Shown here: positions 35,361-43,218 of the stretch, in pieces
How positions within the stretch are numbered: the first letter of the stretch is position 1
Layout: the number at the start of each line of letters is the position of its first letter
Assembly (NCBI GenBank): GCA_963801985.1
Contig: CAWDGV010000004.1
Coordinates: 30,520 to 94,519 of the forward strand
Source of the DNA: JABDQZ01 sp963801985
GTDB lineage: Bacteria; Pseudomonadota; Gammaproteobacteria; Chromatiales; Chromatiaceae
Length of the DNA stretch: 64,000 nt
Direction: 5' to 3'
Position numbers and translations under genes: made by a program
Notes under the pieces: generated by a model
What the model was told of the DNA's origin: nothing
The model's database searches: none
Seen by the model: the letters and a program-made list of their open reading frames with translations, nothing else

Positions 35361-36764
35361 CTAGAAAACTCCAATCGCGTTAAGAAAGACGATCAGCACA
35401 GCCACTGGCGAAATATAGCGCGTTGTGATGTACCACAGCTTAAAACCATGTTTCATCGCCAGTTCAGACTTAACAGAATCCTTTTTCATCACCCAGGTTG
35501 CAAAAATCGCAATAAACATTCCACCAAGCGGCAGCATGATATTGGCTGTCAGGTAATCCAGTAAGTCAAAGAAGGTCATACCAAACAACTGGTATTCTGC
35601 TCCAGACCAGATATTAAATGAAAAGACGGTCCCCAATCCCAGAAACCAGACGGTAATACCGACGGCACTGGCAGCATAAACACGCGAATGGTTGCGATTT
35701 TCCACCAGCCAGGCGACTGCCGGCTCAATGATTGAAATAGACGAAGACCAGGCAGCGAACACCAGCAAAACGAAAAACAGCGTGCCAAAAAACTGCCCAC
35801 CCGGCATAGAGCCAAAAGCAATTGGCAATGTCTGGAAAATCAGTCCCGGCCCGGCCCCGGGCTCCAGCCCGTTGGCAAATACAATGGGGAAAATAGCCAT
35901 ACCGGCCATTAACGCTACCACCGTATCCGCTATGGCTATCATGACAGCCGAGCTGGCAATCGAGTCCTGCTTAGGCATGTAGGAACCGTAAACCATGATG
36001 GCCCCCATACCCAGGCTTAAGGTAAAAAATGCATGCCCCAGGGCCGTTAATGCCGCCTCCCCGGTAATACTGCATTGCTCAACACCATTGATTGATTCAC
36101 ATTTATAAAAGAACTCGCCGAAATCCACATGAAAAAGGAAATCCAGACCCTGCGAAAAAGCACCGGTATTAAACGCATAGCCAACCATGATCAGTAATAA
36201 TACAAACAGGGCCGGCATCAGAAAGGTCACTGCTTTTTCAAGCCCGCTTCTGACTCCTCTCGCCACTACGCTCATAGTCATTACGATAAAGATAGTGTGC
36301 CAGGCCATAAGCCCTTCTGTATTGCCGACCAGCGAATCAAAGACGTTCTTCACCGTGGCTGCATCTGCCTGCATAAACAGGCCGGATGCCGACCTGAACA
36401 CGTAACTCAGAGCCCATCCGGCAATAACCGAGTAATAGGACAGGATCATAAAGCCGACAATGACACCAACCCATCCCAGTAACGACCAGGCTTTGGTAAC
36501 ACCCTCTTCCCGGGCCAGGTCAGTCATGGTGTTAATGGGACTTTTTCTGCCGCGCCGTCCCAGCGTGATTTCAGCGATCATTATCGGGATACCGATCAAA
36601 GCGATACAAAACAGGTAAATCAGAACAAAAGCCCCACCCCCGTTTTCACCCGTTATGTAGGGAAACTTCCAGATGTTACCCAGACCAACAGCTGAACCCG
36701 TGGCAGCCATCACAAAGATCAGACGCGATGACCATTGACCATGAATGGAGGCTTTTTCACTCAT
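35361..36764 (-). CDS. Sodium-dependent symporter of the NSS/SNF family
   Basis: Polytopic inner-membrane transporter of 467 aa with about 11-12 membrane segments. The first helix carries the family Na+-site signature GSAVGLGNIWKFPYITGENGGGAF. NSS members import amino acids or related amines with sodium; the substrate is not evident. Its stop abuts the TTG start of ratA, so the two are probably cotranscribed. Confidence 0.94.
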   Translation of the reverse strand: MSEKASIHGQWSSRLIFVMAATGSAVGLGNIWKFPYITGENGGGAFVLIYLFCIALIGIPIMIAEITLGRRGRKSPINTMTDLAREEGVTKAWSLLGWVGVIVGFMILSYYSVIAGWALSYVFRSASGLFMQADAATVKNVFDSLVGNTEGLMAWHTIFIVMTMSVVARGVRSGLEKAVTFLMPALFVLLLIMVGYAFNTGAFSQGLDFLFHVDFGEFFYKCESINGVEQCSITGEAALTALGHAFFTLSLGMGAIMVYGSYMPKQDSIASSAVMIAIADTVVALMAGMAIFPIVFANGLEPGAGPGLIFQTLPIAFGSMPGGQFFGTLFFVLLVFAAWSSSISIIEPAVAWLVENRNHSRVYAASAVGITVWFLGLGTVFSFNIWSGAEYQLFGMTFFDLLDYLTANIMLPLGGMFIAIFATWVMKKDSVKSELAMKHGFKLWYITTRYISPVAVLIVFLNAIGVF

Positions 36765-36872
36765 ATTGACTCACTTACAGTGACCGGAAAATTCAAAACC
36801 CTATTGTTAATGATTCTCGCTCATGTAACAAGAACGCTGGCTCAAATCCCGGACAGACCATACAATTACATC

Positions 36873-37355
36873 ATGGCAAAGAAACCCAAGAAAAAAGCAA
36901 AAGCACCCAGTTCAACTATTGCACTGAACAAAGTCGCCCGTCATGACTACTTCATCGAAGAAAAATATGAAGCCGGCATAGCACTGCAAGGCTGGGAAGT
37001 GAAAAGCCTGCGGGATAACCGTGTACAGCTAAAAGAGTCCTACGTTGTCATTCAGAAGAATGAAGCCTTTCTTTTGGGTGCACACATTACTCCAATGGCT
37101 TCGGCATCAACCCATATCAAACCCGACCCGACACGTACCCGCAAGTTGCTACTCCATCGCGAAGAGCTGAACAAGCTGATTGGACTGGTCGAGCGTAAAG
37201 GTTATGCGCTGGTACCACTGGCTCTTTACTGGAAAAAAGGCCGGGCAAAACTTGAAATTGGCCTGGCCAAGGGCAAAAAACTGCATGACAAGCGTGCTAC
37301 TGAAAAAGACCGTGACTGGAAACGGGAAAAAGAGCGCATTTTCAAAACTGGTTAG
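36873..37355 (+). CDS. smpB: SsrA-binding protein SmpB
   Basis: Partner of tmRNA in trans-translation. The beta-barrel core has YEAGIALQGWEVKSLRDNRV and GAHITPM; the Lys/Arg-rich C-terminal tail ends REKERIFKTG. The ATG at 36873 gives the normal 160 aa; the upstream frame overlaps the divergent transporter. The tmRNA gene lies 1 kb downstream with only ppk2 between. Confidence 0.96.
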   Translation: MAKKPKKKAKAPSSTIALNKVARHDYFIEEKYEAGIALQGWEVKSLRDNRVQLKESYVVIQKNEAFLLGAHITPMASASTHIKPDPTRTRKLLLHREELNKLIGLVERKGYALVPLALYWKKGRAKLEIGLAKGKKLHDKRATEKDRDWKREKERIFKTG

Positions 37356-37452
37356 TCTTTCATCCTTTTAATGATTTAAATCATCGAAAAACTGGCCAAT
37401 CAATAAGATAATAATAAGATAAATTCTCAATCTGATACCCCCGGAGCACTGA

Positions 37453-38334
37453 ATGACAGAAGAAAACAACGTGTCTGAGCAACCAACGATTGAACAATTG
37501 CAGTCAGAAAATGAAGCACTGAAGCTTAAGAACAAAAAAGCCCAGAAAGCCTATAAGCGCCGCAAGCAGGAACAATCTCTCAAGCCCTACCAGGCTGAAT
37601 TGCTGGCATTACAAAAACACCTGGAAGAAAACAAAAAGCGCATGGTCATCCTGTTTGAAGGTCGTGACGCATCCGGAAAAGGCGGAACAATTCGACGTGT
37701 CACCCGCTACATGAATGAAAAACATTACCGCGTTGTCGCTCTGGGCAAACCGACTGAGGAACAGAAAACCCAGTGGTTTTTCCAGAAATATGTCGCACAA
37801 CTGCCGCGTGGTGGTGAAATAGTCTTGTTTGACCGCAGCTGGTATAACCGTGCCGTCGTTGAACCAGTGTTTGGCTTTTGTACCCCTGAAGAATACAAAA
37901 ACTTCATGCGTGGTGTGACCGGCTTTGAAAAAGACCTGGTCAGGCAGGGTACCGTCCTCGTCAAGCTTTACTTCAGTGTGTCCAAGGAAGAACAGGCCAT
38001 GCGTTTTGAGCGACGCAAAACTGATCCACTGCGCCAATGGAAACTTTCGGAAATTGACGTTCAGGCCCAGGAACGCTGGGATGATTTTACCAACCAGAAA
38101 TACGAGATGTTGAAAAAGACACATACCAGCCATGCGCCATGGACTGTTATTCGCTCCAATGACAAGCACCTGGCCCGTCTGAATGCGATGAAAGCTATCC
38201 TGAACTCCGTACCTTACGAAAGGCACAATCATGAGCTGGATTTTGTACCAGATCATAATATTGTGATCTCTGGTGCCCGCGAAGTGGAAACCATGGAAGC
38301 AGAACGTCTGCGTAGTGGTAAATTTGCGGGTTAA
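37453..38334 (+). CDS. ppk2: Polyphosphate kinase 2
   Basis: PPK2 transfers phosphate between polyphosphate and nucleotides. Walker A FEGRDASGKGGTI is at about residues 66-78, Walker B is VLFDRSWYNRAVVEPV, and the lid is RRKTDPLRQWKLSEID. The single-domain length (293 aa) and the GK-Q-x spacing fit class I PPK2. A charged coiled-coil N-terminus of about 45 residues precedes the domain. It is followed by a hairpin and then tmRNA. PPK1 lies at the left edge of this window. Confidence 0.94.
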   Translation: MTEENNVSEQPTIEQLQSENEALKLKNKKAQKAYKRRKQEQSLKPYQAELLALQKHLEENKKRMVILFEGRDASGKGGTIRRVTRYMNEKHYRVVALGKPTEEQKTQWFFQKYVAQLPRGGEIVLFDRSWYNRAVVEPVFGFCTPEEYKNFMRGVTGFEKDLVRQGTVLVKLYFSVSKEEQAMRFERRKTDPLRQWKLSEIDVQAQERWDDFTNQKYEMLKKTHTSHAPWTVIRSNDKHLARLNAMKAILNSVPYERHNHELDFVPDHNIVISGAREVETMEAERLRSGKFAG

Positions 38335-38340
38335 TTTGTT

Positions 38341-38363
38341 GTAGGGGAACCAATCCCCTACTA
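38341..38363 (+). terminator. Possible hairpin after ppk2
   Basis: GTAGGGG and CCCCTAC pair around a 7-base loop just after the ppk2 stop. There is no T-run, so it is a weak or factor-assisted terminator at best; it also sits where the tmRNA promoter would be. Confidence 0.45.
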
Positions 38364-38382
38364 CAATGTCATACGATTACCT

Positions 38383-38759
38383 GGGGGCGACACGGCTTTC
38401 GACGTGGGTTGCAAAACCTGAGGTGCATGTCGAGGAACAGATTACCTCGTAAATCCAGCTGTAAACTTATAGTTGCCAACGACGACAACTACGCACTCGC
38501 TGCTTAATACCCAGTAGGGTGCCGTCTGAGCGGAGCCGTGCTTATGCGTCCGTCGTTCTTCGGAACACTTCAGGCGTCGATTCTCATAAGATCGCGATGA
38601 TGTTTGTTCAGGGCTGATTTGCTAAAACCTAACTGAAATCGCTGTCTGTATGCCCTGTCTGTCGGGTAGCAGCCGGTTAAACTTAATAGTCAGACTAAAC
38701 ATGTAGGACCAAAGGCAGAGGGCTTGCGGACGCGGGTTCAATTCCCGCCGCCTCCACCA
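38383..38759 (+). ncRNA. ssrA: Transfer-messenger RNA (tmRNA)
   Basis: Rescues stalled ribosomes together with SmpB. The 5' end GGGGGCGACACGGCTTTCGA and the 3' end GGTTCAATTCCCGCCGCC...ACCA form the tRNA-like acceptor and T arms (7-bp acceptor stem with one G-U). The internal frame at 38475-38507 encodes the tag ANDDNYALAA followed by TAA. Length of about 377 nt is typical. Ends are placed by the acceptor-stem pairing. Confidence 0.96.
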
Positions 38760-38763
38760 ATAA

Positions 38764-38793
38764 CAAGGCTTAACTATTTGATAGTTAGGCCTT
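38764..38793 (+). terminator. Intrinsic terminator of tmRNA
   Basis: AAGGCTTAACTA pairs with TAGTTAGGCCTT (one G-U) around a 5-base loop and is followed by a T-rich run. Confidence 0.88.
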
Positions 38794-38907
38794 TTTACTT
38801 TATACAACCTTATTAGTGCTCATATCAGTCCAAGGGCAGATTCCAACATCAGGTTATTACACCTGATTCCGGCAGCACATACATTTGCGATTTTATGGGA
38901 CATAACA

Positions 38908-39255
38908 ATGATCAAGCCAGTTTCAGTAATTTTAACAAGCCTGTTTTTTGCCGGGTGTTCCGGAACAGACTCTATTGACCTGCCTATAAGCAATAATACA
39001 AAAGTGACCCATATCGAATGTAAACCGTGGATAAAACAAGGCAGCAATCGATTTACATCAACATGCCTGATTGATAATGCTGACGGAAATGAAAAACGAG
39101 CACTAAAAATTGCTGCTTATGATGCCCATGGGTCAGAAATTGGCACAGCGTTCATTGGCAAGGTCACCATCGGACAGAAAATCAGGCTAAATAAAACAAT
39201 GCCATTAAACGGCGAAGTCATGCCCTCCAGCGTAAACCTGGATATCGCTAACTGA
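38908..39255 (+). CDS. Small lipoprotein, hypothetical (copy A, complete)
   Basis: 115 residues with a lipoprotein signal peptide (lipobox FAGC, Cys at residue 17) and an all-beta-looking domain of about 95 residues ending MPSSVNLDIAN. The domain pattern (CKPW...STCLIDNADG) suggests an FxLYD-like or similar beta-sandwich, but I cannot assign it. The last 34 codons are repeated as a fragment at 40180-40283. Its stop overlaps the remnant of a convergent membrane-protein gene. Confidence 0.7.
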   Translation: MIKPVSVILTSLFFAGCSGTDSIDLPISNNTKVTHIECKPWIKQGSNRFTSTCLIDNADGNEKRALKIAAYDAHGSEIGTAFIGKVTIGQKIRLNKTMPLNGEVMPSSVNLDIAN

Positions 39256-39361
39256 CATTTTGACCAAGGCTTCTCAATGCAAAATGGGTGAGCTTCCTGG
39301 AAAAGGCGCCAGTAACATGCCAAACACAAAAGCAAACTCTATTGCGAGAAAGGTGCCATAA
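39152..39361. repeat. Imperfect duplication, copy A
   Basis: Matches 40180-40339 and 40483-40539 at roughly 85-90 percent by eye, in direct orientation, with one internal deletion at a short GGCGCC/GCGGCC similarity. It covers the 3' ends of two convergent genes. Confidence 0.85.
39242..39361 (-). pseudogene. Remnant of the membrane-protein gene (copy A)
   Basis: On the minus strand this segment encodes the same C-terminus (LTHFALRSLGQNVS) as the intact membrane protein at 40278-40595, then jumps at GGCGCC to a segment matching 40483-40539, so about 145 bp of the gene are missing. No complete reading frame remains. Confidence 0.8.
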
Positions 39362-39491
39362 ACCGGGCACTGAGCAAATCAAATGGATCACGGTTATCTT
39401 TTTCTATAGATGAGCGGGAGTAGATTGCGCAGCGCCTGAGTGGAGGTTGATTAGAGTTATCAGCGCCACCGAGATCGGAGATGGAGACTAT

Positions 39492-39818
39492 TTAAGCTTG
39501 GAGAAGGCGTCGCTGAAGAAGTGACTGCATATCACGACGACCATCTGCAATCACCATGACATATACATGCTGAGCAATAACTCGATAGATAATACGGTAG
39601 GGCTTGAAGTAGATTTCTCGGTATTCGCGCAAGCCGACAGTCAATAACTCATTCGGATAAGCACCGCGCTCTGGATTATCGGAAAGGCTCGAAAAGGCTT
39701 CCTCTATTTTGTCGAGAACGTAATCAGCCTTTTCTGGCGCATCATGGAATTCGATATAGTCGTATAGATTCTCAAGATCGTAAGTGGCATCGTCAGTCAG
39801 AAATACCTGGTAGCTCAT
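39492..39818 (-). CDS. RelE/ParE-family toxin
   Basis: A 108-residue toxin of the ParE/RelE superfamily. DDATYDLENLYDYIEFH, NPERGAYP and YREIYFKPYRIIYRV are typical; the C-terminal VMVIADGRRDMQSLLQRRL fits ParE-like members. Whether it targets gyrase or mRNA is not clear from sequence. Its start overlaps the antitoxin stop by one base, the standard coupled arrangement. Confidence 0.93.
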   Translation of the reverse strand: MSYQVFLTDDATYDLENLYDYIEFHDAPEKADYVLDKIEEAFSSLSDNPERGAYPNELLTVGLREYREIYFKPYRIIYRVIAQHVYVMVIADGRRDMQSLLQRRLLQA

Positions 39819-40093
39819 TAACGAGTTTTGTTCCGACTGCGAAGTCTGGCAACAACATCACCGGCAGGCTGAACTTTACCTTCGTCAATCTGACGCTGAC
39901 CTAGCGCAAGCATTTTCAAAAGCGCCATGGTCTCCTGGGTTTGTTCATAGCTCTTAATGTCCTGCATCACGGCCTTAGCTTCACCATTTTGGGTAATAAC
40001 CAAGGGCTCCATCTGGGTCGACAGATTACGAACGACTTCAGCGGCATGCGCTTTCAAGTAACTAATCGGCTTGATTTGATCTGATAATTTCAT
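39818..40093 (-). CDS. Phd/YefM-family antitoxin
   Basis: 91-residue antitoxin upstream of the ParE-like toxin. The N-terminal PISYLKAHAAEVVRNL and the PLVITQNGEAKAVMQDIKSYE segment define the Phd/YefM DNA-binding fold; the C-terminal third would wrap the toxin. ATG 40093 has GAGAGG at good spacing; an in-frame GTG lies six bases upstream. The pair is expected to repress its own promoter. Confidence 0.93.
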   Translation of the reverse strand: MKLSDQIKPISYLKAHAAEVVRNLSTQMEPLVITQNGEAKAVMQDIKSYEQTQETMALLKMLALGQRQIDEGKVQPAGDVVARLRSRNKTR

Positions 40094-40179
40094 AAACACC
40101 TCTCAATAGGACCAAATATAGTCCGAAAAAAGGTCTTTCGTCAATTTAAAGGTTCAAATGAAGCCAAATAGCGAACGAC

Positions 40180-40283
40180 TTTTATAGGTAAAGTCACCAT
40201 CGGACAGAAATTCAGGGTCAATAAAACGATGCCTTTAAACGCTAAAATCATGCCTTCCAGCATTAACCTGGATATCGCTAACT
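40180..40283 (+). pseudogene. Fragment of the small lipoprotein gene (copy B)
   Basis: Encodes TFIGKVTIGQKFRVNKTMPL and the following residues to the stop, matching the last 34 codons of the lipoprotein at 38908-39255. The 5' part, including the signal peptide, is absent. Confidence 0.82.
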
Positions 40284-40545
40284 GACATTTTGACCAAGGC
40301 TTCTCAAGGCAAAATGGGTGAGCTTTTTAAAAAAGGCGCCAATCTTTTTTCTCCCGCCACGAACCAGAAATGCAAACCAGCTGCCCATAAGAAGAACACC
40401 GATAAACAGTCCCCATGCTGATTCAGTACTACCTGGCATAGCACCAAACTGGTATCGCGCTATTGCGTAAGGCACCGCCAATGCGGCCAGTAACATGCCA
40501 AACACCAGGATGAACTCTAATGCGAGAAAAGTGCCATAAACAAAG
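40180..40545. repeat. Imperfect duplication, copy B
   Basis: Direct-repeat partner of 39152-39361, containing the 145 bp that copy A has lost. Together the two copies bracket the toxin-antitoxin genes. Confidence 0.85.
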
Positions 40546-40595
40546 AAAGTTATTGAATCTTTAAAAACTCTGGTCACGTCAAGTCTCTTCCTCAA
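40278..40595 (-). CDS. Small membrane protein, hypothetical (intact copy)
   Basis: 105 residues with two predicted membrane segments (about 15-45 and 61-78) and a Lys/Arg-rich C-terminus. No family recognised. It is the last of three overlapping minus-strand genes (41125 to 40278), overlapping the zinc-ribbon gene by 17 bp, so the three probably form an operon. Confidence 0.7.
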   Translation of the reverse strand: MRKRLDVTRVFKDSITFFVYGTFLALEFILVFGMLLAALAVPYAIARYQFGAMPGSTESAWGLFIGVLLMGSWFAFLVRGGRKKIGAFFKKLTHFALRSLGQNVS

Positions 40596-40779
40596 ACAAA
40601 CGGGTTACCTGTAATTCTTTCCCACCGGCACCACACTCACCACAGCGCAGCCTGAACAGATTCTGGATAACCTCAAGATCCACTTCCATTTCAACCCTAT
40701 GTCCGCACGCATTGCAGTTTATACGAACGGTAAAACTCGCTTCGGGCAATCCTGACAATGGAAGCTGTTTTTCAGTCAC
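40579..40779 (-). CDS. Small zinc-ribbon-like protein
   Basis: 66 residues with paired CNACGH and CGECGAGG motifs, a CXXC-X(n)-CXXC arrangement that should bind zinc. It resembles transcription-factor-like or rubredoxin-like ribbons, but no specific family is recognised. It overlaps genes on both sides (8 bp with the Rap1a-like gene, 17 bp with the membrane protein). Confidence 0.65.
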   Translation of the reverse strand: MTEKQLPLSGLPEASFTVRINCNACGHRVEMEVDLEVIQNLFRLRCGECGAGGKELQVTRLFEEET

Positions 40780-41125
40780 TGGTTACCTGGCAGGGAAAGT
40801 ATTCTTTTAACATTTCATAGACAAAACGATCAGACTGATACTCAAGTAACTCTGGCTGTTTCTCAGCATACTGCATAAAAAGCTTTACCAGTTGATGCAG
40901 CCTGATCCCCATGGGAAGGCAATATAGTGCATCCTGACCTGACTCAACCGTCGCCTGGGCCACTCCACCGCTAATGCCGGCAATGTAATAGGCGCATACA
41001 GCTTTATCCGCATCCTTATTTGAACCACACAATTCCAACAGATCGTGGCCGCTCAACCCAAACTCCGCACCTGCATGGGCATTGGACTGGATAAGCAAAC
41101 TAATCAGTAAAATTATATTTCTCAC
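40772..41125 (-). CDS. Exported Rap1a/Tai-family protein
   Basis: 117 residues with a signal peptide (about 1-18, ending NAHA|GA). Four Cys residues and the pattern CAYYIAGISGG, YCLPMGIRLHQLVKLFMQY and the closing FPCQV match the Rap1a/Tai family, known from immunity proteins against type VI secreted amidases (for example Rap1a and Tai4). No effector or type VI gene is nearby, so a true immunity role is uncertain; many family members are orphans. Confidence 0.75.
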   Translation of the reverse strand: MRNIILLISLLIQSNAHAGAEFGLSGHDLLELCGSNKDADKAVCAYYIAGISGGVAQATVESGQDALYCLPMGIRLHQLVKLFMQYAEKQPELLEYQSDRFVYEMLKEYFPCQVTSD

Positions 41126-41188
41126 GGATTGAGTCTAAATGAAAAACTCCCCAGGGCGAACAAAAATCCGCCCTTTTAACGGCCTGCA

Positions 41189-41383
41189 TTATTCAGACTT
41201 CAGCGTATGCACATAAAAACCAAAACCTCTAACTTGTTCACACAATTGATGCGCTGCATCTTGCGCAGCTTCACGGGATGCGTAAATTCCCGCAAAGAGC
41301 TTACGCGTCATTGTCTTTCCAGGTATTGCATCTGACTCCGTATAAACTTCTGCTCGCCAGAATACTTTTGCTACTTTGCTCAT
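41189..41383 (-). CDS. Small hypothetical protein
   Basis: 64 residues, starting MSKVAKVFWRAEVYTESD. The alternating beta-strand pattern and the helix SREAAQDAAHQLCEQVR suggest a compact alpha/beta fold, but no family is recognised. GAGGTGA lies just upstream of the start. It stands alone between the Rap1a-like gene and a 280-bp structured gap. Confidence 0.55.
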   Translation of the reverse strand: MSKVAKVFWRAEVYTESDAIPGKTMTRKLFAGIYASREAAQDAAHQLCEQVRGFGFYVHTLKSE

Positions 41384-41663
41384 GATTCACCTCAATTGAC
41401 TGGTTGGCTGGTTTCCAGCTTAGGTGAGAGAAGACTCAAAAAGTGAGCCTGTAAGAAAACAGTTCACCGGAAAATGTCAGACATGTTCTATTTGACTACT
41501 TTAATGACTGGCAGAATCTTCTGCCTGAACTAGACTGGTTAATAACTCCTTCCATTAGGAGATTAACCACAGGCCCACTGTAGACCCTGTCAGTATTCTG
41601 GCGGGGTCGTTTGCTTTATGACTAGCATTTTTCACCGAATACCTATAGCAGAACTTTTATTGG
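41384..41663. other. Structured intergenic region without a gene
   Basis: No convincing frame is present. At 41536-41569 TGGTTAAT-AA-CTCC pairs with GGAG-ATTAACCA (a 12-bp stem with a 2-base bulge and an 8-base loop). A further weak pairing ACAGG/CCTGT follows at about 41569-41590. It could be a small RNA or a cassette boundary; nothing decides this. Confidence 0.4.
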
Positions 41664-41996
41664 TTAACGGGAGATACTGCATTGAAAGCCGGATACCGAT
41701 TCCTCACTGTTTATTGTTTTACCGCCAGGGCCTGGAAAATCCTTGAACAAGCCATTTAGCAGGTAATCAATAACACTGGCTACAGTGCTGCAGGAACCCC
41801 TGCTTTGTAACCTGCCTTCATAGACTTTGTTGAGATTATCAGTTGATAGCGTACTGGTCTCGACAATATCGAGCGCAATCGCTTTTGCATAAGAGGTCCT
41901 TGATACGCTTGATATATTACTGCCAACAACACCAAAGACCGGTAATGAATAAGTTACACCGCTATAGGTCACTATCACAAAAAAGGACTTTTTCAT
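41664..41996 (-). CDS. Hypothetical protein in an AT-rich patch
   Basis: 110 residues, no signal peptide or membrane segment, rich in Ser, Thr and Val, with two Cys. No family recognised. It lies beside an AT-rich stretch (41997-42100) unlike its surroundings, which hints at recent acquisition. Confidence 0.5.
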   Translation of the reverse strand: MKKSFFVIVTYSGVTYSLPVFGVVGSNISSVSRTSYAKAIALDIVETSTLSTDNLNKVYEGRLQSRGSCSTVASVIDYLLNGLFKDFPGPGGKTINSEESVSGFQCSISR

Positions 41997-42129
41997 ATAT
42001 ATGAATTAATATATATTTCAATAAGTTAGAATATTTTTTTAATTTTTTTTAAATAACTTAATGTTACAGGTTTGATATTTTAGGAAACACCCCTATAATG
42101 TATATACATAGAATATACTTTGTAGTTAC

Positions 42130-42264
42130 ATGGAATTTAAGATGGATTATATCAACGCCAAATTCGAGTTACAAAAAACACCACCTAAGATGTCTTTCAA
42201 GATTCTTGCTTTGGAAGGTGTCGCCATGCTGGTGGTTGCTAATTTACTTGTGCAATTTATATAA
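42130..42264 (+). CDS. Possible small membrane protein (44 aa)
   Basis: A short frame starting MEFKMDYINAKFELQ and ending in a hydrophobic stretch LALEGVAMLVVANLLVQFI, which would make one membrane helix. No strong ribosome site is seen and another longer frame overlaps it, but that one has an unlikely composition. Reported as tentative. Confidence 0.3.
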   Translation: MEFKMDYINAKFELQKTPPKMSFKILALEGVAMLVVANLLVQFI

Positions 42265-42326
42265 GACAGAGAAACAAGCTTTCGCAAGCATTCCAGTTTG
42301 GGTTTTCCGGCCATTAATTCCGTATT

Positions 42327-43175
42327 CTAGGAAACAAGCCGGTAAATCCAGCTGAAAAAAAGAATTGAACTGGCTGAAAGTAAGACCCTTTTTGGGTTAA
42401 CCCCAAGTTTAAACAGGTAAGCGGTCGCAAACACGGTTAATGACAGGTAGACATACTGGAACAATTTGCCGCTATCGTTGTTAAAAATTCCAGCTCCAAC
42501 TAATCCCAGAGCAATGACAAACAATAGCAAAGATGTTGTCTGGGTTCTCTGTTTGCCGTAACGCACGGCGAATGAATGCTTGCCTGCCTGTTTATCCGTG
42601 GCAATTTGAGAAGGCTGATGCGACAACAGCAGTGATGTTGCCAGTGCAGCAAAAGCACCAACACCACACCAGCTAACAAAACCTGGCTGCAAGCCGACTA
42701 CCAGCCAAAGACACCCAAAGACACCGCCATAACAGATACCGGTAACCCACTCCCCCATCCAGGTATACGATAAAGGACGCTCACCCGCATTATATAAATA
42801 GCCAAGCCAGATTAACGGCATGGCGATCAACAGTAACCATAGTTTTTCTGCATAGACCAGCACGGATAAACCCAAAAACCCACCGCATATAAAACTGATT
42901 ACGCCATGAATCAATACCGGTCGGGTATTTTCATGATGGACACGGACCCAGGAATCGAGTTTCTCGGTATCAGCACCCAGTTTCCAGTCACTGATATCGT
43001 TGAAGAGATTGATTGCATGTTGCAACAGGACCACAGCAAATGTGGCGACAAACAAGCCTTGATACCAGATAGCATGGCTGTCAGCCATGGACAGAATGGC
43101 CACAGCTGGAAGAATCGATATCAGGTAAATGGCAGGATTAAGCGCCTGCCACCATTTGAGTTGAATGGTATTCAA
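42327..43175 (-). CDS. UbiA-family prenyltransferase (MenA-like)
   Basis: Polytopic membrane prenyltransferase of 282 aa with about eight or nine membrane segments. The first Asp motif is NLFNDISDWKLG (about residues 56-67). The second is SHQPSQIATDKQAGK, with Gln in place of the first Asp, as in the cyanobacterial-type MenA group rather than the E. coli type. It would attach a prenyl tail to dihydroxynaphthoate or a related ring to make a quinone. No other menaquinone genes are in the window. It sits just before the multiheme cluster. Confidence 0.82.
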   Translation of the reverse strand: MNTIQLKWWQALNPAIYLISILPAVAILSMADSHAIWYQGLFVATFAVVLLQHAINLFNDISDWKLGADTEKLDSWVRVHHENTRPVLIHGVISFICGGFLGLSVLVYAEKLWLLLIAMPLIWLGYLYNAGERPLSYTWMGEWVTGICYGGVFGCLWLVVGLQPGFVSWCGVGAFAALATSLLLSHQPSQIATDKQAGKHSFAVRYGKQRTQTTSLLLFVIALGLVGAGIFNNDSGKLFQYVYLSLTVFATAYLFKLGVNPKRVLLSASSILFFSWIYRLVS

Positions 43176-43218
43176 TGAAGGAAGAGGTCAGAACCTCAAT
43201 ATTCTGACCTCCTGGCTA

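Noticed and set aside
38383..42330. Integrase-bearing genomic island at the tmRNA 3' end
   Set aside because: No integrase and no second copy of the tmRNA end were found; only reported as a possible decayed accessory region.
42098..42355. 85-codon plus-strand frame
   Set aside because: Trp- and Cys-rich composition unlike a real protein and it runs into the end of the MenA-like gene; the shorter frame at 42130 is slightly more plausible.
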